Shown here: positions 41,442 to 52,632 of the stretch, in pieces
Layout of the letters: each line of letters starts with the position of its first letter
How positions within the stretch are numbered: position 1 is the first letter of the stretch
NCBI GenBank assembly: GCA_031291295.1
Contig: JARLJI010000016.1
Coordinates: forward strand, 1 to 64,000
DNA: 64,000 nt
Reading direction: 5' to 3'
From: Rhodoferax sp.
Lineage (GTDB): Bacteria; Pseudomonadota; Gammaproteobacteria; Burkholderiales; Burkholderiaceae_C
The notes under the pieces: model-generated
The model's input: only the letters and a program-made list of their open reading frames with translations
What the model was told of the DNA's origin: nothing
Databases searched by the model: none
Position numbers and translations under genes: made by a program

Positions 41442-41529
41442 CTAGAAAAACGAAGGCAGGGGCCAAGCAGGCGTCCAGCCACCCCGCAAAGGGTGCTGTG
41501 ACGCGCGGCTTCGCCCCCGTCCGGCTGGC

Positions 41530-43215
41530 TTAGTTATTGTTGTTGTCCAGCTTGGCGCGCAAGAGCGCACCCAGGCTGGTCGTGCCGGCGTTTTCACGCG
41601 CGGATTGCTGGCTCAGGCTCGACATGGCTTCCTGCTGGTCGGCCATGTCCTTGGCCTTGATGGACAGCTGGATATTGCGCGTCTTGCGGTCCACGTTGAC
41701 TACCACGGCGGTGACTTCGTCGCCCTCTTTCAGCACGTTGCGCGCATCTTCCACGCGGTCGCGGCTGATCTCTGACGCACGCAGATAACCGATGATGTCT
41801 TCGCCCAGGTCGATTTCAGCGCCACGGGCGTCCACAGTCTTGACCTTGCCGGTCACGATCTGGCCCTTGTCGTTGATGGTGGTGAAGGTGGTGAACGGAT
41901 CGCTGTCGAGCTGTTTGATGCCCAGCGAGATGCGTTCGCGGTCCACGTCCACGGCCAGCACGATGGCTTCGACTTCCTGGCCCTTTTTGTAGTTGCGCAC
42001 GGCGGCTTCGCCAGGCTCGTTCCAGGACAGGTCGGATAGGTGCACCAGACCGTCGATGCCGGCAGCCAGGCCCACGAACACGCCGAAGTCGGTGATCGAC
42101 TTGATCGGGCCCTTGACGCGGTCACCACGCTTGGTGTCCTGCGCAAACTCTTGCCATGGGTTGGCCTTGCACTGCTTCATGCCCAGGCTGATGCGGCGCT
42201 TGTCTTCGTCGATTTCCAGAACCATGACTTCGACTTCGTCGCCCAGGGACACGATCTTGCTCGGCGCCACGTTCTTGTTGGTCCAGTCCATCTCGGACAC
42301 GTGGACCAGGCCTTCGATGCCGGGTTCGAGTTCCACAAACGCGCCGTAGTCGGCGATGTTGGTGATCTTGCCGAACATGCGGGTGGCTTGCGGGTAGCGG
42401 CGGCTGACGCCCATCCACGGGTCATCGCCCATTTGCTTCAGACCCAGCGACACGCGGTTCTTCTCGGTGTCGAACTTGAGGATCTTGGCGGTGATTTCCT
42501 GGCCGGCCGTCACCACTTCGCTCGGGTGACGCACACGGCGCCAGGCCATGTCGGTGATGTGCAGCAGGCCGTCGATGCCGCCCAGGTCCACGAACGCACC
42601 GTACTCGGTGATGTTCTTGACCACGCCATGCACCACGGCGCCTTCCTTCAGGGTTTCCATCAGCTTGGCGCGTTCTTCGCCCATGCTGGCTTCGACCACG
42701 GCGCGGCGCGACAACACGACGTTGTTGCGCTTGCGGTCGAGCTTGATGACCTTGAATTCCATGGTCTTGTTCTCGTACGGAGATAAGTCCTTGATGGGGC
42801 GGGTGTCGATCAGCGAGCCGGGCAGGAAAGCGCGGATGCCGTTGACCAGAACGGTCAGGCCGCCCTTGACCTTGCCGCTGGTGGTGCCGGTGACGAATTC
42901 GCCGGATTCCAGGGCCTTTTCGAGCGCCATCCAGGACGCCAGGCGCTTGGCCTTGTCGCGCGACAGGATGGTGTCACCGTAGCCGTTTTCGATGGCGTCG
43001 ATGGCCACCGAGACGAAGTCGCCGACCTGGACTTCGAGTTCGCCCTTGTCGTTCTTGAATTCTTCGATGGGCACATAGGCTTCGGATTTGAGGCCGGCGT
43101 TAACCACCACGAAGCTGTGCTCGATACGCACGACTTCAGCGGTGACCACTTCACCCATGCGCATTTCAGAGCGTTGCAGTGATTCTTCAAACAGGGCGGC
43201 GAAAGATTCAGACAT
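41530..43215 (-). CDS. rpsA: 30S ribosomal protein S1
   Basis: 561 residues with six S1 RNA-binding repeats, the first two binding the ribosome and the rest mRNA. Typical segments: [20 protein letters not shown] at the N-terminus and repeated GAFVDL/GAFVEL/GVFVGL cores. Needed for translation of structured mRNAs. The 178-base leader (43216-43393) separates it from aroA-cmk and includes the repeat at 43261; autogenous control by S1 is usual at such leaders. Confidence 0.97.
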   Translation of the reverse strand: MSESFAALFEESLQRSEMRMGEVVTAEVVRIEHSFVVVNAGLKSEAYVPIEEFKNDKGELEVQVGDFVSVAIDAIENGYGDTILSRDKAKRLASWMALEKALESGEFVTGTTSGKVKGGLTVLVNGIRAFLPGSLIDTRPIKDLSPYENKTMEFKVIKLDRKRNNVVLSRRAVVEASMGEERAKLMETLKEGAVVHGVVKNITEYGAFVDLGGIDGLLHITDMAWRRVRHPSEVVTAGQEITAKILKFDTEKNRVSLGLKQMGDDPWMGVSRRYPQATRMFGKITNIADYGAFVELEPGIEGLVHVSEMDWTNKNVAPSKIVSLGDEVEVMVLEIDEDKRRISLGMKQCKANPWQEFAQDTKRGDRVKGPIKSITDFGVFVGLAAGIDGLVHLSDLSWNEPGEAAVRNYKKGQEVEAIVLAVDVDRERISLGIKQLDSDPFTTFTTINDKGQIVTGKVKTVDARGAEIDLGEDIIGYLRASEISRDRVEDARNVLKEGDEVTAVVVNVDRKTRNIQLSIKAKDMADQQEAMSSLSQQSARENAGTTSLGALLRAKLDNNNN

Positions 43216-43260
43216 TAAGTTTCCTTGGGCTACACAGACAGGGTTGACGAGCGCGGGATT

Positions 43261-43277
43261 GCTATCGTTTCTATAGC
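43261..43277. repeat. GCTAT-N7-ATAGC repeat in the rpsA leader
   Basis: GCTAT-CGTTTCT-ATAGC, a five-base perfect inverted repeat of the Comamonadaceae dispersed type, in the AT-rich leader of rpsA. Followed by TTTTTT on the plus strand. It could fold in the leader RNA. Function unknown. Confidence 0.4.
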
Positions 43278-43393
43278 TGACTGTGGCAGTTTTTTGCGGC
43301 CAGACAAGCGTCCAGGCCGCGGGTTAAGTTGATAAACCACATGGCCGATGCGCCCGGTGGGCGCGATGCGGGCCGTGTGGGCCTGGTAGCTGC

Positions 43394-45403
43394 TCAGGAC
43401 GTCCCGAACAGCTGCTTGCCCTGCCACCAGCCCAATACCTGATTGACAGATTCTTCAATCGTCAAATCCGAGTTGTCTAGCAGCAAGGCATCTCCGGCCG
43501 GCTTGAGAGGCGCAACGCGGCGGGATGAATCCCTCGCATCGCGCGCTTCCAAGTCTGCCCGAAGACTGTCGAGTATAGCTGGAAAACCCTTTGAAATCAA
43601 TTGCTTATAGCGCCGTTCGGCGCGATGTCCGGCGCTGGCAGTGAGGTAGATCTTCAAGGGCGCGTCGGGGAAGATGATGGTGCCCATGTCGCGCCCGTCG
43701 GCCACCAGCCCGGGCAGCTGGCGGAAGCTGTGCTGCAGCGCCACCAGGGCGGTCCGCACGGCGGGCAGCGACGACACTTTGGAGGCGTTCATGCCGGCCT
43801 CTTCGGTGCGGATGGTGTCGGTCACGTCGGCGCCGTCGAGCCAGACCCGGTCGCCGACAAAGCGCACGGGCAAGCTCTGCGCCATCGCGGCAATGGCGAC
43901 TTCATGGGCTGTGTCCAGTGCCAGGCCCGCGCGCCCGGCAGCCAGTGCCGTCACCCGGTACAGCGCCCCTGAGTCTAGGTAGTGGTAACCGAGCCGCTGT
44001 GCCAGCGTGGCGGCCAGCGTGCCCTTGCCCGAAGCAGTGGGCCCGTCCACGCAGATCACGGGAATGCAGGCCGTGAACGTGTGGGCCAGCGAAAACAGGG
44101 CCTCGAAATAGTCCGGAAAGGTTTTGGCGACACACTTCGGGTCTTCGATGCGAACCGGCAGACCTGCCGGGTTGAACGCCGCCAGCGAGAAACACATGGC
44201 AACCCGGTGGTCGTCGTAGGTGTGAATGCTGGCCGCCCGCCAGTGGGCCGGTGAGGCTGGCGGGGTGACGCGCAGGAAGTCCGCCCCTTCTTCAACGGTC
44301 GCGCCCAGCTTGCGCAGTTCGGTGGCCATGGCGGTGAGGCGATCAGTTTCCTTGACGCGCCAGCTTGCAATGTTGCGAAACAGGCTCGGGCCGTCGGCAT
44401 ACAGGGCCATGACCGCCAGCGTCATCGCCGCATCGGGAATGTGGTTGCAGTCGAGGTCGATGGCGTGCAGCGGCCAGGCGCCGCGCGAGATTTCGAGCCA
44501 GTTCGGGCCGCTGGCGACCTGCGCGCCCATCAAGCGCGCCGCTTCAATGAAGCGGATGTCGCCTTGAATGGAGTCCGCGCCCACGCCTTCAATTCTGACG
44601 TCTTTTTGGCCTGAAGTCCCCGCCGTTATTGCGCCAAGAGCTATGAAATAGCTAGCAGACGAGGCGTCGGCCTCGACGTGGATTGCACCCGGCGACTGGT
44701 AGCGACTGCCCTTTGCGATGGTGAAGCGCTGCCAGCCGTCGCGCCGCACGGCGATGCCAAAGCGCGCCAGCAGATTGAGCGTGATCTCGATGTAGGGCTT
44801 GGAGATCAGCTCACCCACGACTTCGATCACCACGTTCTGGGTCGCCGCTATCAGTGGCAGCGCCATCAGCAGCGCCGTCAGGAACTGGCTGGACACGTCG
44901 CCGCGCACCCGGATCGGCACACCCAATTGCAATGCGGGCGGGCTCACGCGCAGCGGTGGATAACCTTCGTGGCCCAGATAGTCGATGCGGCACCCCAGTC
45001 GGCGCAGCGCGTCGACCAGATCGCCGATCGGGCGCTCGTGCATGCGGGCCACGCCGCTGAGCTCGAAATCGCCACCCAGCAGCGCCAGCGCCGCGGTCAG
45101 CGGGCGCATCGCGGTGCCGGCATTGCCCAGGAACAGCTGAGCCTGGGCGTTTTTGAGTCGGCCGTCCAGGCCTTCGATGATGACGGCGTCGGCGTCGCGC
45201 GTGATGCCGCAGCCGAGTTGCTGCAGCGCCGCCAGCATGACGCGCGTGTCGTCCGAGTCGAGCAGGTCGTGCACGGTGGTGGTGCCGCCGCTGAGGGCGG
45301 CGAGCAGCAGCACCCGGTTGGAAATGCTCTTGGAGCCGGGCAGCACAACCGTGCCGCTCGCCGCCTGCAGCGACGGAATATCCAGAAATTCGGTGGCGAA
45401 CAT
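43394..45403 (-). CDS. Fused EPSP synthase / cytidylate kinase
   Basis: 669 residues in one frame. Residues 1 to about 440 are Aro[52 protein letters not shown] and [15 protein letters not shown]. Residues from about 444 are Cmk: [28 protein letters not shown] and [17 protein letters not shown]. The first half makes 5-enolpyruvylshikimate 3-phosphate; the second phosphorylates CMP and dCMP. The genes are usually neighbours, and the fusion occurs in some Burkholderiales as far as I recall. The ATG follows the tyrA stop directly (TAAATG). A repeat-like stretch may lie within the AroA half. Confidence 0.95.
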   Translation of the reverse strand: MFATEFLDIPSLQAASGTVVLPGSKSISNRVLLLAALSGGTTTVHDLLDSDDTRVMLAALQQLGCGITRDADAVIIEGLDGRLKNAQAQLFLGNAGTAMRPLTAALALLGGDFELSGVARMHERPIGDLVDALRRLGCRIDYLGHEGYPPLRVSPPALQLGVPIRVRGDVSSQFLTALLMALPLIAATQNVVIEVVGELISKPYIEITLNLLARFGIAVRRDGWQRFTIAKGSRYQSPGAIHVEADASSASYFIALGAITAGTSGQKDVRIEGVGADSIQGDIRFIEAARLMGAQVASGPNWLEISRGAWPLHAIDLDCNHIPDAAMTLAVMALYADGPSLFRNIASWRVKETDRLTAMATELRKLGATVEEGADFLRVTPPASPAHWRAASIHTYDDHRVAMCFSLAAFNPAGLPVRIEDPKCVAKTFPDYFEALFSLAHTFTACIPVICVDGPTASGKGTLAATLAQRLGYHYLDSGALYRVTALAAGRAGLALDTAHEVAIAAMAQSLPVRFVGDRVWLDGADVTDTIRTEEAGMNASKVSSLPAVRTALVALQHSFRQLPGLVADGRDMGTIIFPDAPLKIYLTASAGHRAERRYKQLISKGFPAILDSLRADLEARDARDSSRRVAPLKPAGDALLLDNSDLTIEESVNQVLGWWQGKQLFGTS

Positions 45404-46282
45404 TTACTTGCCCGGTTTGCCGGAGGTCATGCGCCAATGGGCCCGCGTGTCGCTGGCCTGTGCAATCTGCGCTTCCAGCGCCTCGGTATTACCGCTGGCA
45501 ATCAGCGCCTCCATGGCTTGCAGGGCGCGCTGGAAAATCTGGGACTGGGCGAGCAACTCTTCGCGGTTGGCGACCATGATGTCGCGCCACATGTGCGGAT
45601 CGCTGGCGGCGATGCGCGTGAAGTCGCGAAACCCCGGGCCTGCGAGCGACAAATACTCCTGCCCGCCCGCCTGGCCGGTGATTCCGTTCATCAGCGCAAA
45701 TGCAATCAGGTGCGGCAAATGGCTGACGGCCGCGAACGCCGCGTCATGCGCCTCGGGAGCCATCTTTTGCACATGGCAGCCCAGCGCGGTCCAGACTTCG
45801 GTGGCCTTTTGCAGATGCGCCGTCAGGGTGCGCTCGATCGGGGTCAGGATCACCTGCTTGCCCATATAAAGATCGGCATCTGCATGCTCCACGCCCGAGA
45901 CCTCCCGGCCGGTGATCGGGTGCGCCGGCACGAACGAGCCGACCTGCTCGCGCAGCACCCGCCGCGCGGCATCGACCACGTCGCGCTTGGTGGAGCCCAC
46001 ATCCATGACCAGCGTCTGCGGCGTGAGCAGGTGTTTGATGGCCTTGAAGGTGGCCTCGGTGGCGGCCACTGGAATCGCCAGCAACACGATGTCGGCGCCC
46101 GATACGGCCAGCAGGGCCGAGGGCGCTTCCAGGTCGATCACGCCCATCTGGCGCGCGCGCTCGGTGGTGGAGGGCGATTTGCTGTAACCGACCACGCGCT
46201 TGACCAGCCCCGCGCGCTTGAGCGCGAGCGCGAACGAGCCACCCATCAGGCCGCAGCCAATCAGTCCGAGTTGCTCAAACAT
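45404..46282 (-). CDS. tyrA: Prephenate dehydrogenase
   Basis: 292 residues. NAD-binding LIGCGLMGGSFALALKRAG, then DVGSTKRDVVDAARR and HPITGREVSGVEHADADLY. Converts prephenate to 4-hydroxyphenylpyruvate for tyrosine. No chorismate mutase or ACT domain is attached; mutase activity comes from PheA. Part of serC-pheA-tyrA-aroA/cmk, ends where aroA begins. Confidence 0.96.
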   Translation of the reverse strand: MFEQLGLIGCGLMGGSFALALKRAGLVKRVVGYSKSPSTTERARQMGVIDLEAPSALLAVSGADIVLLAIPVAATEATFKAIKHLLTPQTLVMDVGSTKRDVVDAARRVLREQVGSFVPAHPITGREVSGVEHADADLYMGKQVILTPIERTLTAHLQKATEVWTALGCHVQKMAPEAHDAAFAAVSHLPHLIAFALMNGITGQAGGQEYLSLAGPGFRDFTRIAASDPHMWRDIMVANREELLAQSQIFQRALQAMEALIASGNTEALEAQIAQASDTRAHWRMTSGKPGK

Positions 46283-46309
46283 CGGTGTGCACCATGTAGC
46301 CCGTCATGG

Positions 46310-47392
46310 TCAGTCGCCCACCGGATAGGTGCCCAGCACCTTGTAGAACGCGCACAGGCCCTGCAGGTCTTTCAAGGCGGCGGCGACATTGGGTTGTGAC
46401 GGGTGGCCCTGGATGTCAACGTAGAAAAAATACTCCCACTGACCCGAGCGCGCAGGGCGTGACTCGAAGCGCGTCATTGATACGCCATGGGTTTTGAGTG
46501 GCACCAGCAGGTCGTGTACTGCGCCTGGCTTGTTGGGCACCGAGACGATCAGGCTCACACAGTCCCGGCCCGAGGCTTGTGGCGCTTGCAGCGTCTGCGG
46601 CAGGCAGATTACGGCAAACCGGGTGCGATTGAAGGCATCGTCCTGGATCGCGTGCGCGGCGATGTGCAGGCCGAATTCGCTGCCGGCACGTTCGCTCGCG
46701 ATGCCGGCCCAGGCCGGGTGCATCGCTGCCAGCCGGGCGCCTTCGGCGTTGCTGGAGACGGCGCGTCGCTCCACATCCGGCAGATGGGTATTGAGCCAGC
46801 CCTGGCATTGCGCCAGTGCCTGCGGATGCGCCAGCACGACCTCGATGCCTTCGAGCGAAGCGCTCTGGCGCAGCAGGTTGTGGCGCACCAGCAGGCTGGT
46901 TTCGCCCACGATATGCAGCGGCGAGTTCAGGAACAGATCGAGCGAACGTGCCACCACGCCTTCGGTGGAGTTCTCCACCGGAACCACGCCGAACTCGGCC
47001 GTGCCCGCCGCCGTCGCGCGGAACACCTCATCGAAGTTGACGCAGGGCACATGCTCGATGCTGGTGCCGAAGAACCGCAGCGCGGCCTCTTCGCTGAAGG
47101 TGCCCGCGGGGCCCAGGTAGGCGACCCGCTGCGGCGCTTCGAGCGCACGGCAGGCCGACATGATTTCGCGCCAGATGCTCGCCACGTTACCCGGCTTGAG
47201 CGGCCCCGGATTGGACGACTGCAGTCCGTGAATCACCTCGGCTTCGCGTTCCGGCCGGAACACCGGGGAGCCTTCGGCGCGCTTGATCTCGCCCACCTCA
47301 TTGGCGAGCTCGGCGCGGCGGTTGAGCAGCGCCAGCAGTTCACGGTCGGCGGCGTCGATCTGAGTGCGCAGTTGCGCGAGGGTCTTGGCCAT
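46310..47392 (-). CDS. pheA: Bifunctional chorismate mutase / prephenate dehydratase (P-protein)
   Basis: 360 residues. N-terminal chorismate mutase (LAQLRTQIDAADRELLALLN to about 90), prephenate dehydratase (YLGPAGTFSEEAALRFFG, VPVENSTEGVV), and a C-terminal ACT domain for phenylalanine feedback (GVSMTRFESRPARSGQWEY carries the ESRP motif). Makes phenylpyruvate. Starts three bases after the serC stop. All domains intact. Confidence 0.96.
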   Translation of the reverse strand: MAKTLAQLRTQIDAADRELLALLNRRAELANEVGEIKRAEGSPVFRPEREAEVIHGLQSSNPGPLKPGNVASIWREIMSACRALEAPQRVAYLGPAGTFSEEAALRFFGTSIEHVPCVNFDEVFRATAAGTAEFGVVPVENSTEGVVARSLDLFLNSPLHIVGETSLLVRHNLLRQSASLEGIEVVLAHPQALAQCQGWLNTHLPDVERRAVSSNAEGARLAAMHPAWAGIASERAGSEFGLHIAAHAIQDDAFNRTRFAVICLPQTLQAPQASGRDCVSLIVSVPNKPGAVHDLLVPLKTHGVSMTRFESRPARSGQWEYFFYVDIQGHPSQPNVAAALKDLQGLCAFYKVLGTYPVGD

Positions 47393-47395
47393 GGG

Positions 47396-48502
47396 TCAGC
47401 TCTGGGTTCTCTCAAATTCTTGCATATAGTCCACCAGCGCCTGCACGCCCGCGATCGGCATCGCGTTGTAAATACTGGCACGCATGCCCCCGACCGATTT
47501 GTGGCCCTTGAGTTGTAGCAGTCCGCGATTTTTAGCGCCGGCCAGGAAAGCGTCGTTGCGCGACTCGTCACGCAGGAAAAACGGCACATTCATGCGGGAG
47601 CGGCAACCGGGCGCCACTTTGTTCACGTAGAGCTGCGAATGGTCAATAAAGTCGTAGAGCAAGGTGGCCTTGGCGATGTTGCGCTGTTCCATCGCCGCAA
47701 TGCCACCCTGTTTCTTGAGCCACTGGAAGGTCAGTCCGGCAATATAGATGGCCCAGGTTGGCGGCGTGTTGTACATCGAGTGGTTGTCGGCCACGATACG
47801 ATAGTCGAACGCGCTGGGACAGGCGGGCAGGGCGTGGCCCAGCAAATCCTCGCGCACCACCACCAGCGTGACGCCGGCCGGCCCCAGGTTCTTTTGCGCA
47901 CCGCCAAACGCCAATCCGACGCGGCTCCAATCGACGGGGCGTGACGCTACATGCGACGAGAAATCAATTACCAGCGGCGCCTTGCTGCCCAGCGCCTTCA
48001 GGTCGGGCAGCGCCTGGAATTCCACACCATGGATGGTTTCGTTGGTACAGATATGCACATAGGCCGCATCGCTGCCAAGCTGCCAGCCAGCCGGATCAGG
48101 CAGCGTGGTGTGGCCGTCGGCCTCGGTGCTCGCCGCGACGCGCGCTGTACAGTACTTGCGCGCTTCCTTGAGCGACTTCTGACTCCAGCTGCCCGTGATC
48201 ACAAAATCAGCCGCAGTGCCGCGTGACAAATTCAGCGGAACAATGGCGTTTTCAGCCAGTCCGCCGCCCTGCATGAACAGGATCCGGAAATGGGCTGGAA
48301 CGGCCAGCAACTCGCGCAGGTCGGCCTCCGCCTGCTCGTAGATCGAGATGAATTCCTTGCCGCGGTGACTCATCTCCATCACGCCCATGCCGCTGCCATG
48401 CCAGTCCAGCATGTCCGCAGCGGCCAGGCGCAGAACCTCCTCGGGAAAGGCTGCAGGGCCTGCGGAGAAGTTGTACGGGCGCGTACTCGCCGGCGCTGTC
48501 AC
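47396..48502 (-). CDS. serC: Phosphoserine aminotransferase
   Basis: 368 residues, PLP enzyme that makes phosphoserine, and 4-phosphohydroxy-threonine for vitamin B6. N-terminal [18 protein letters not shown]; lysine binding PLP in [14 protein letters not shown] followed by [17 protein letters not shown]. Its start overlaps the stop of the DUF2059 gene. Order gyrA-serC-pheA is conserved in betaproteobacteria. Confidence 0.96.
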   Translation of the reverse strand: MTAPASTRPYNFSAGPAAFPEEVLRLAAADMLDWHGSGMGVMEMSHRGKEFISIYEQAEADLRELLAVPAHFRILFMQGGGLAENAIVPLNLSRGTAADFVITGSWSQKSLKEARKYCTARVAASTEADGHTTLPDPAGWQLGSDAAYVHICTNETIHGVEFQALPDLKALGSKAPLVIDFSSHVASRPVDWSRVGLAFGGAQKNLGPAGVTLVVVREDLLGHALPACPSAFDYRIVADNHSMYNTPPTWAIYIAGLTFQWLKKQGGIAAMEQRNIAKATLLYDFIDHSQLYVNKVAPGCRSRMNVPFFLRDESRNDAFLAGAKNRGLLQLKGHKSVGGMRASIYNAMPIAGVQALVDYMQEFERTQS

Positions 48503-49062
48503 TTCTTGGCGGGGGCCTTGGCCGGTGCCGGGGGCGGCGGCGCACCCAGCGCCTTGGCAACCGCGGGGCCAAGCAAACTCAGTTTCGGCTCGATGCTCGC
48601 ACGCGTTTCGGCCACCACCTTCTCACCCAGGGCGGTTTGCAATTTTGGATTCAAGTCCTGGTATTTCTTGGCCAGCGGCGAACTGATCCATGCCACCAGC
48701 TGGCGTAGCTCATCTTCACTGAGGTTTTGCTCAAGAATGGGGCCCAGCGCGGCAGGTGCGACCTGCACGGCCTTGTCTCGGACGATGGGATAGGCCCCGT
48801 CGAAGTATTTTTTGAGCTCGGCATCGGCGGCCTTGGCGGCAGCCTCACGCTTTTCGGGCGGCACCTGGGTTTGCAGGTATTGAGAGCCTGCCTGCGCGAT
48901 GGACGCGCTGGATTGCTGGACCAGCCCGCGTGCCAGGGATTCGATGCCGGGACGCTGCAAGTCGATGAATTGCTTGATGAGAGCAGCCTTGCCGTCCTGG
49001 GCCATGGCGACAGAACTGGTGGCCAGGGCCACCGTCAGAAGCGCGAGTTTGAAACTTTTCAC
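48499..49062 (-). CDS. Secreted DUF2059-family protein
   Basis: 187 residues, start GTG overlapping the gyrA stop (GTGA). Signal peptide [16 protein letters not shown]; the rest is helical with a conserved tail [20 protein letters not shown] typical of DUF2059. Proline/Ala-rich C-terminal end ([13 protein letters not shown]). Function unknown; found between gyrA and serC in related genomes. Overlaps at both ends point to co-translation. Confidence 0.88.
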   Translation of the reverse strand: MKSFKLALLTVALATSSVAMAQDGKAALIKQFIDLQRPGIESLARGLVQQSSASIAQAGSQYLQTQVPPEKREAAAKAADAELKKYFDGAYPIVRDKAVQVAPAALGPILEQNLSEDELRQLVAWISSPLAKKYQDLNPKLQTALGEKVVAETRASIEPKLSLLGPAVAKALGAPPPPAPAKAPAKK

Positions 49063-51704
49063 TGAGGATTCTCCGTTGTGGATGAGGAAGTGCTGTCGTC
49101 GTCTGAGTCGCTGTCGCCGTTCACATCGTTTTCCACGATGCGCTGCAGACCGCTGAGTTTGGAGCCCTCGTCGAGCCCGATCAGCGTCACCCCCTGGGTG
49201 GCGCGCCCCATTTCCCGAATTTCGCTGACCCGGGTGCGCACCAGCACACCCTTGTCGGTAATCAGCATGATTTCGTCGTCGGCGCGCACCAGCGTGGCCG
49301 CCACGACCTTGCCGTTGCGCCCGGTTTGCTGGATCGCAATCATGCCCTTGGTGCCACGCCCGTGGCGTGTGTATTCGGTAATGCCGGTGCGTTTGCCATA
49401 GCCGTTTTCGGTGGCTGTCAGCACGCTCTGACTTTCGTCCTCGGCCACCAGCATGGCGATCACGCTCTGGCCCGCTTCCAGCGACATGCCGCGCACACCG
49501 CGGGCGTTACGGCCCAGCGGACGGACATCGTCCTCGTCGAAGCGCACGGCCTTGCCGCCATCGGAAAACAGCATCACATCGTGCTGGCCGTCGGTCAGCG
49601 CTGCGCCGATCAGGAAGTCCCCGTCGTCGAGCGAGACCGCGATGATGCCGGCCTTGCGCGGGTTGCCGAATTCATCGAGCGTGGTTTTCTTGACCGTCCC
49701 CATGGAGGTCGCCATAAATACGTATTGGTTGGCCGGAAAACTGCGCTTCTCACCCGTCAGCGGCAATACCACGGTGATTTTCTCGCCTTCCTGCAGCGGA
49801 AACATATTCACGATGGGGCGCCCGCGCGAACCACGCGAGCCCTGCGGAACCTCCCAGACCTTGAGCCAGTACAGGCGCCCCCGGTTGGAGAAGCACAGGA
49901 TGTAGTCGTGCGTGTTGGCAATGAAGAGTTGATCAACCCAGTCGTCTTCCTTGGTCGCGGTGGCCTGCTTGCCGCGCCCGCCACGTTTCTGGGCCCGGTA
50001 CTCGGAGAGCGGCTGGCTCTTGATATAGCCGCTGTGCGACAGCGTGACCACCATATCAGTGGGAGTGATCAGGTCCTCGGTGCTCAGGTCGAACGAGCTG
50101 TGTTCGACCAGGCTGCGACGCGCGCCGATTTTGGTCTGGCCGAATTCCTGCTTGATGGCGCTCAGCTCGTCACCAATGATGGTCGAAACGCGCGCCGGTT
50201 TTGCCAGGATGTCGAGCAAATCCTCGATTTCGGCCATGACTTCCTTGTATTCGGCCACGATCTTGTCCTGCTCCAGCCCGGTCAGGCGTTGCAGGCGCAT
50301 TTGCAGAATTTCCTGCGCCTGCGTTTCGCTGAGCCGGTACAGGCCGTCGCTGCCCATGCCGTAGGTTTTTTCCAGGCCGTCGGGGCGGTAGTCGTCGGCG
50401 TTGATCACGCCGCCGTCGGCTCGCGTGCGGGTCAGCATTTCGCGCACGAGCTGACTGTCCCATGGCCGGGCCATCAGCTCGACCTTGGCCACGGGCGGTG
50501 TCGGCGCGTTGCGGATGATGGCAATGAAGTCGTCGATGTTGGCCAGCGCCACGGCCAGGCCTTCGAGTACATGGCCGCGCTCGCGCGCCTTGCGCAGCGT
50601 GAACACCGTGCGGCGCGTGACCACTTCGCGGCGGTGCCCGAGAAAGACTTCAATCAGGTCCTTGAGATTGCACAGTTTGGGCTGGCCATTGACCAGCGCC
50701 ACCATGTTGATGCCGAAGGTGTCCTGCAGCTGTGTCTGCTTGTACAGGTTGTTGAGCACCACTTCGGGCACTTCGCCGCGCTTGAGTTCGATCACCAGGC
50801 GCATGCCGGACTTGTCGCTCTCATCCTGGATATGGCTGATGCCCTCGATCTTCTTCTCATGCACCAGTTCGGCCATGCGCTCCTGCAGCGTTTTCTTGTT
50901 TACCTGGTACGGCAGTTCGTCCACGATGATCGATTGGCGCTGCCCCTTGTCGATGTCTTCAAAATGGCACTTGGCGCGCATCACCACTTTGCCGCGGCCG
51001 GTACGGTAACCGTCCTTGACACCATTGATGCCATAAATAATGCCTGCCGTCGGGAAGTCGGGCGCCGGAATGATCTCCATCAACTCGTCAATACTGGCTT
51101 GCGGGTTTTTCAGCAAATGCAGGCAGGCATCGACCACTTCATTGAGGTTGTGCGGCGGGATATTGGTGGCCATGCCCACCGCAATACCGCCGGAACCGTT
51201 GATCAGCAGGTTGGGAATCCGCGACGGCAACACCAGCGGCTCTTTTTCGCTGCCGTCGTAGTTGGGTCCGAAATCGACGGTTTCCTTGTCGATGTCCGCC
51301 AGCATTTCCTGGGCGATCTTGGACAGGCGGACCTCGGTGTAACGCATGGCGGCGGCACTGTCTCCGTCCACCGATCCAAAGTTGCCTTGCCCGTCCACCA
51401 GCATATGACGCAGCGAAAAATCCTGCGCCATGCGCACGATGGCGTCGTACACCGACTGGTCGCCGTGCGGGTGATATTTGCCGATGACGTCGCCGACGAT
51501 ACGCGCCGACTTCTTGTAAGGGCGATTCCAGTCGTTGTTGAGTTCGTGCATGGCGAACAAAACACGCCGGTGCACCGGTTTCAAGCCGTCCCTCGCATCG
51601 GGCAGGGCGCGTCCCACGATGACGCTCATGGCGTAATCAAGGTAGCTGCGCCGCATTTCCTCTTCAAGACTGATGGGCAGGGTTTCTTTGGCGAACTGGG
51701 TCAT
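49059..51704 (-). CDS. gyrA: DNA gyrase subunit A
   Basis: 881 residues from ATG 51702-51704 ([20 protein letters not shown]). Catalytic Tyr lies in [13 protein letters not shown]; six beta-pinwheel blades follow, with a GyrA-box QKRGGRGK and an acidic Ser/Asp tail. The quinolone-determining region reads [11 protein letters not shown]: Gln replaces the Ser83 of E. coli and Asp87 is kept. I believe Gln is usual in this family. Frames before the start to 51770 are not supported. Confidence 0.97.
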   Translation of the reverse strand: MTQFAKETLPISLEEEMRRSYLDYAMSVIVGRALPDARDGLKPVHRRVLFAMHELNNDWNRPYKKSARIVGDVIGKYHPHGDQSVYDAIVRMAQDFSLRHMLVDGQGNFGSVDGDSAAAMRYTEVRLSKIAQEMLADIDKETVDFGPNYDGSEKEPLVLPSRIPNLLINGSGGIAVGMATNIPPHNLNEVVDACLHLLKNPQASIDELMEIIPAPDFPTAGIIYGINGVKDGYRTGRGKVVMRAKCHFEDIDKGQRQSIIVDELPYQVNKKTLQERMAELVHEKKIEGISHIQDESDKSGMRLVIELKRGEVPEVVLNNLYKQTQLQDTFGINMVALVNGQPKLCNLKDLIEVFLGHRREVVTRRTVFTLRKARERGHVLEGLAVALANIDDFIAIIRNAPTPPVAKVELMARPWDSQLVREMLTRTRADGGVINADDYRPDGLEKTYGMGSDGLYRLSETQAQEILQMRLQRLTGLEQDKIVAEYKEVMAEIEDLLDILAKPARVSTIIGDELSAIKQEFGQTKIGARRSLVEHSSFDLSTEDLITPTDMVVTLSHSGYIKSQPLSEYRAQKRGGRGKQATATKEDDWVDQLFIANTHDYILCFSNRGRLYWLKVWEVPQGSRGSRGRPIVNMFPLQEGEKITVVLPLTGEKRSFPANQYVFMATSMGTVKKTTLDEFGNPRKAGIIAVSLDDGDFLIGAALTDGQHDVMLFSDGGKAVRFDEDDVRPLGRNARGVRGMSLEAGQSVIAMLVAEDESQSVLTATENGYGKRTGITEYTRHGRGTKGMIAIQQTGRNGKVVAATLVRADDEIMLITDKGVLVRTRVSEIREMGRATQGVTLIGLDEGSKLSGLQRIVENDVNGDSDSDDDSTSSSTTENPQ

Positions 51705-51927
51705 GGGGAGGGATTCTCGGCAAGTGAAGTCTGATTTTACGGGCAAGGGGCTGTCGCTAAGCCGCAACACATCGGCTTAATTGCGGTTTTGTCCTACGGT
51801 ACGCGACCCGATTTACGCCTGAACGTGCGGGGACGTGTGGCACAATTGCCAGAACGTTTTGGGTGATGGTCACTCAGATCGTCCTGTTTCGCAGCGCGGC
51901 TGCGGCTTTTTCCCCAAGAGGAGAACC
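51705..51927. promoter_or_regulatory. Divergent gyrA/ompA promoter region
   Basis: 223 bases without genes, carrying the promoters of gyrA (minus) and the OmpA-like gene (plus). The stretch TGTGGCACAATTGCCAGAAC near 51836-51855 holds TTGCCA next to an AT-rich part and lies about 75 bases before the ompA start. I do not assign -35/-10 hexamers. Confidence 0.4.
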
Positions 51928-52554
51928 ATGAAGAAATTGAATAAAGTGGCGATGTTGATTGCCTCCGCAGCGCTTGTCACTGCCGCTGGTGCCCAAACTG
52001 TGGATAACTGGCGTAATGGCACTTCCGAACTCGTTTGGAAGAACGGTACCAATGAGCTGTGCTGGCGTGATGCCAACTGGACGCCGGCGACTGCAGCCGC
52101 GACCTGCGATGGCGCCATCGTTCCCGTCGCCGCACCGGCCCCTATGGTTGCTCCGGCGGCTGCAGCACCTGTTGCTCCTCCCGCTGCTCCCGTTGCCAGC
52201 AAGGTCACCTACGCAGCCGATGCCTTCTTCAACTTCGACAAATCTGTTCTGAAGCCCGAAGGCAAAGCCAAGCTGGACGACCTGATCGGCAAGATCAAGG
52301 ACATCAACCTGGAAGTCATCATCGCCGTGGGTCACACCGACTCCATCGGTACTGTTGCTTACAATCAGAAGCTGTCGGTTCGCCGCGCTGAAGCTGTCAA
52401 GGCTTACCTGGTGTCCAAGGGCATCGAGAAAAACCGTGTTTACACCGAAGGCAAAGGCAAGTCCCAGCCTGTGGCCGACAACAAGACCGCCGAAGGCCGC
52501 GCCAAGAACCGTCGCGTGGAAATCGAAGTCGTTGGCACCCGCGCCGGCCAGTAA
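51928..52554 (+). CDS. OmpA-family outer membrane protein
   Basis: 208 residues. Signal peptide (VAMLIASAALVTAAGA), a short N-terminal part with WRNGTSELVWKNGTNELCWR, a Pro/Ala linker, then a C-terminal OmpA peptidoglycan-binding domain (VIIAVGHTDSIGTVAYNQKL, then RRAEAVKAYLVSKGI, NRRVEIEVVG). It lacks the eight-strand barrel, so it is a short periplasmic OmpA-like anchor. GAGGAG lies before the ATG at 51928. Followed by a strong terminator. Confidence 0.93.
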   Translation: MKKLNKVAMLIASAALVTAAGAQTVDNWRNGTSELVWKNGTNELCWRDANWTPATAAATCDGAIVPVAAPAPMVAPAAAAPVAPPAAPVASKVTYAADAFFNFDKSVLKPEGKAKLDDLIGKIKDINLEVIIAVGHTDSIGTVAYNQKLSVRRAEAVKAYLVSKGIEKNRVYTEGKGKSQPVADNKTAEGRAKNRRVEIEVVGTRAGQ

Positions 52555-52571
52555 TCCGCAAGGCTTGCTTC

Positions 52572-52609
52572 AAAAAGCCCCGCAAGCTCAGGCTTGCGGG
52601 GCTTTTTTT
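52572..52609 (+). terminator. Strong Rho-independent terminator after the OmpA-like gene
   Basis: AAAAAGCCCCGCAAGC-TCAG-GCTTGCGGGGCTTTTT is a 16-bp perfect stem with an A-run before and T-run after. Ends the OmpA-like transcript; the ubiG start is 24 bases further on. Confidence 0.95.
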
Positions 52610-52632
52610 ATGAGTTCGAGGACAATTGGCGT

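Noticed and set aside
43573..43612. Repeat copy inside the Cmk half of aroA-cmk
   Set aside because: AT-rich and repeat-like, but it encodes RYKQLISKG, which is the ordinary Cmk sequence, so insertion is not needed.
49326..51734. 802-codon frame antisense to gyrA
   Set aside because: Composition follows the codon pattern of gyrA on the other strand; no domain is recognised. Similar long shadows antisense to the large Mo subunit (8222-10153) and 5-oxoprolinase (30065-32008) were dropped for the same reason.
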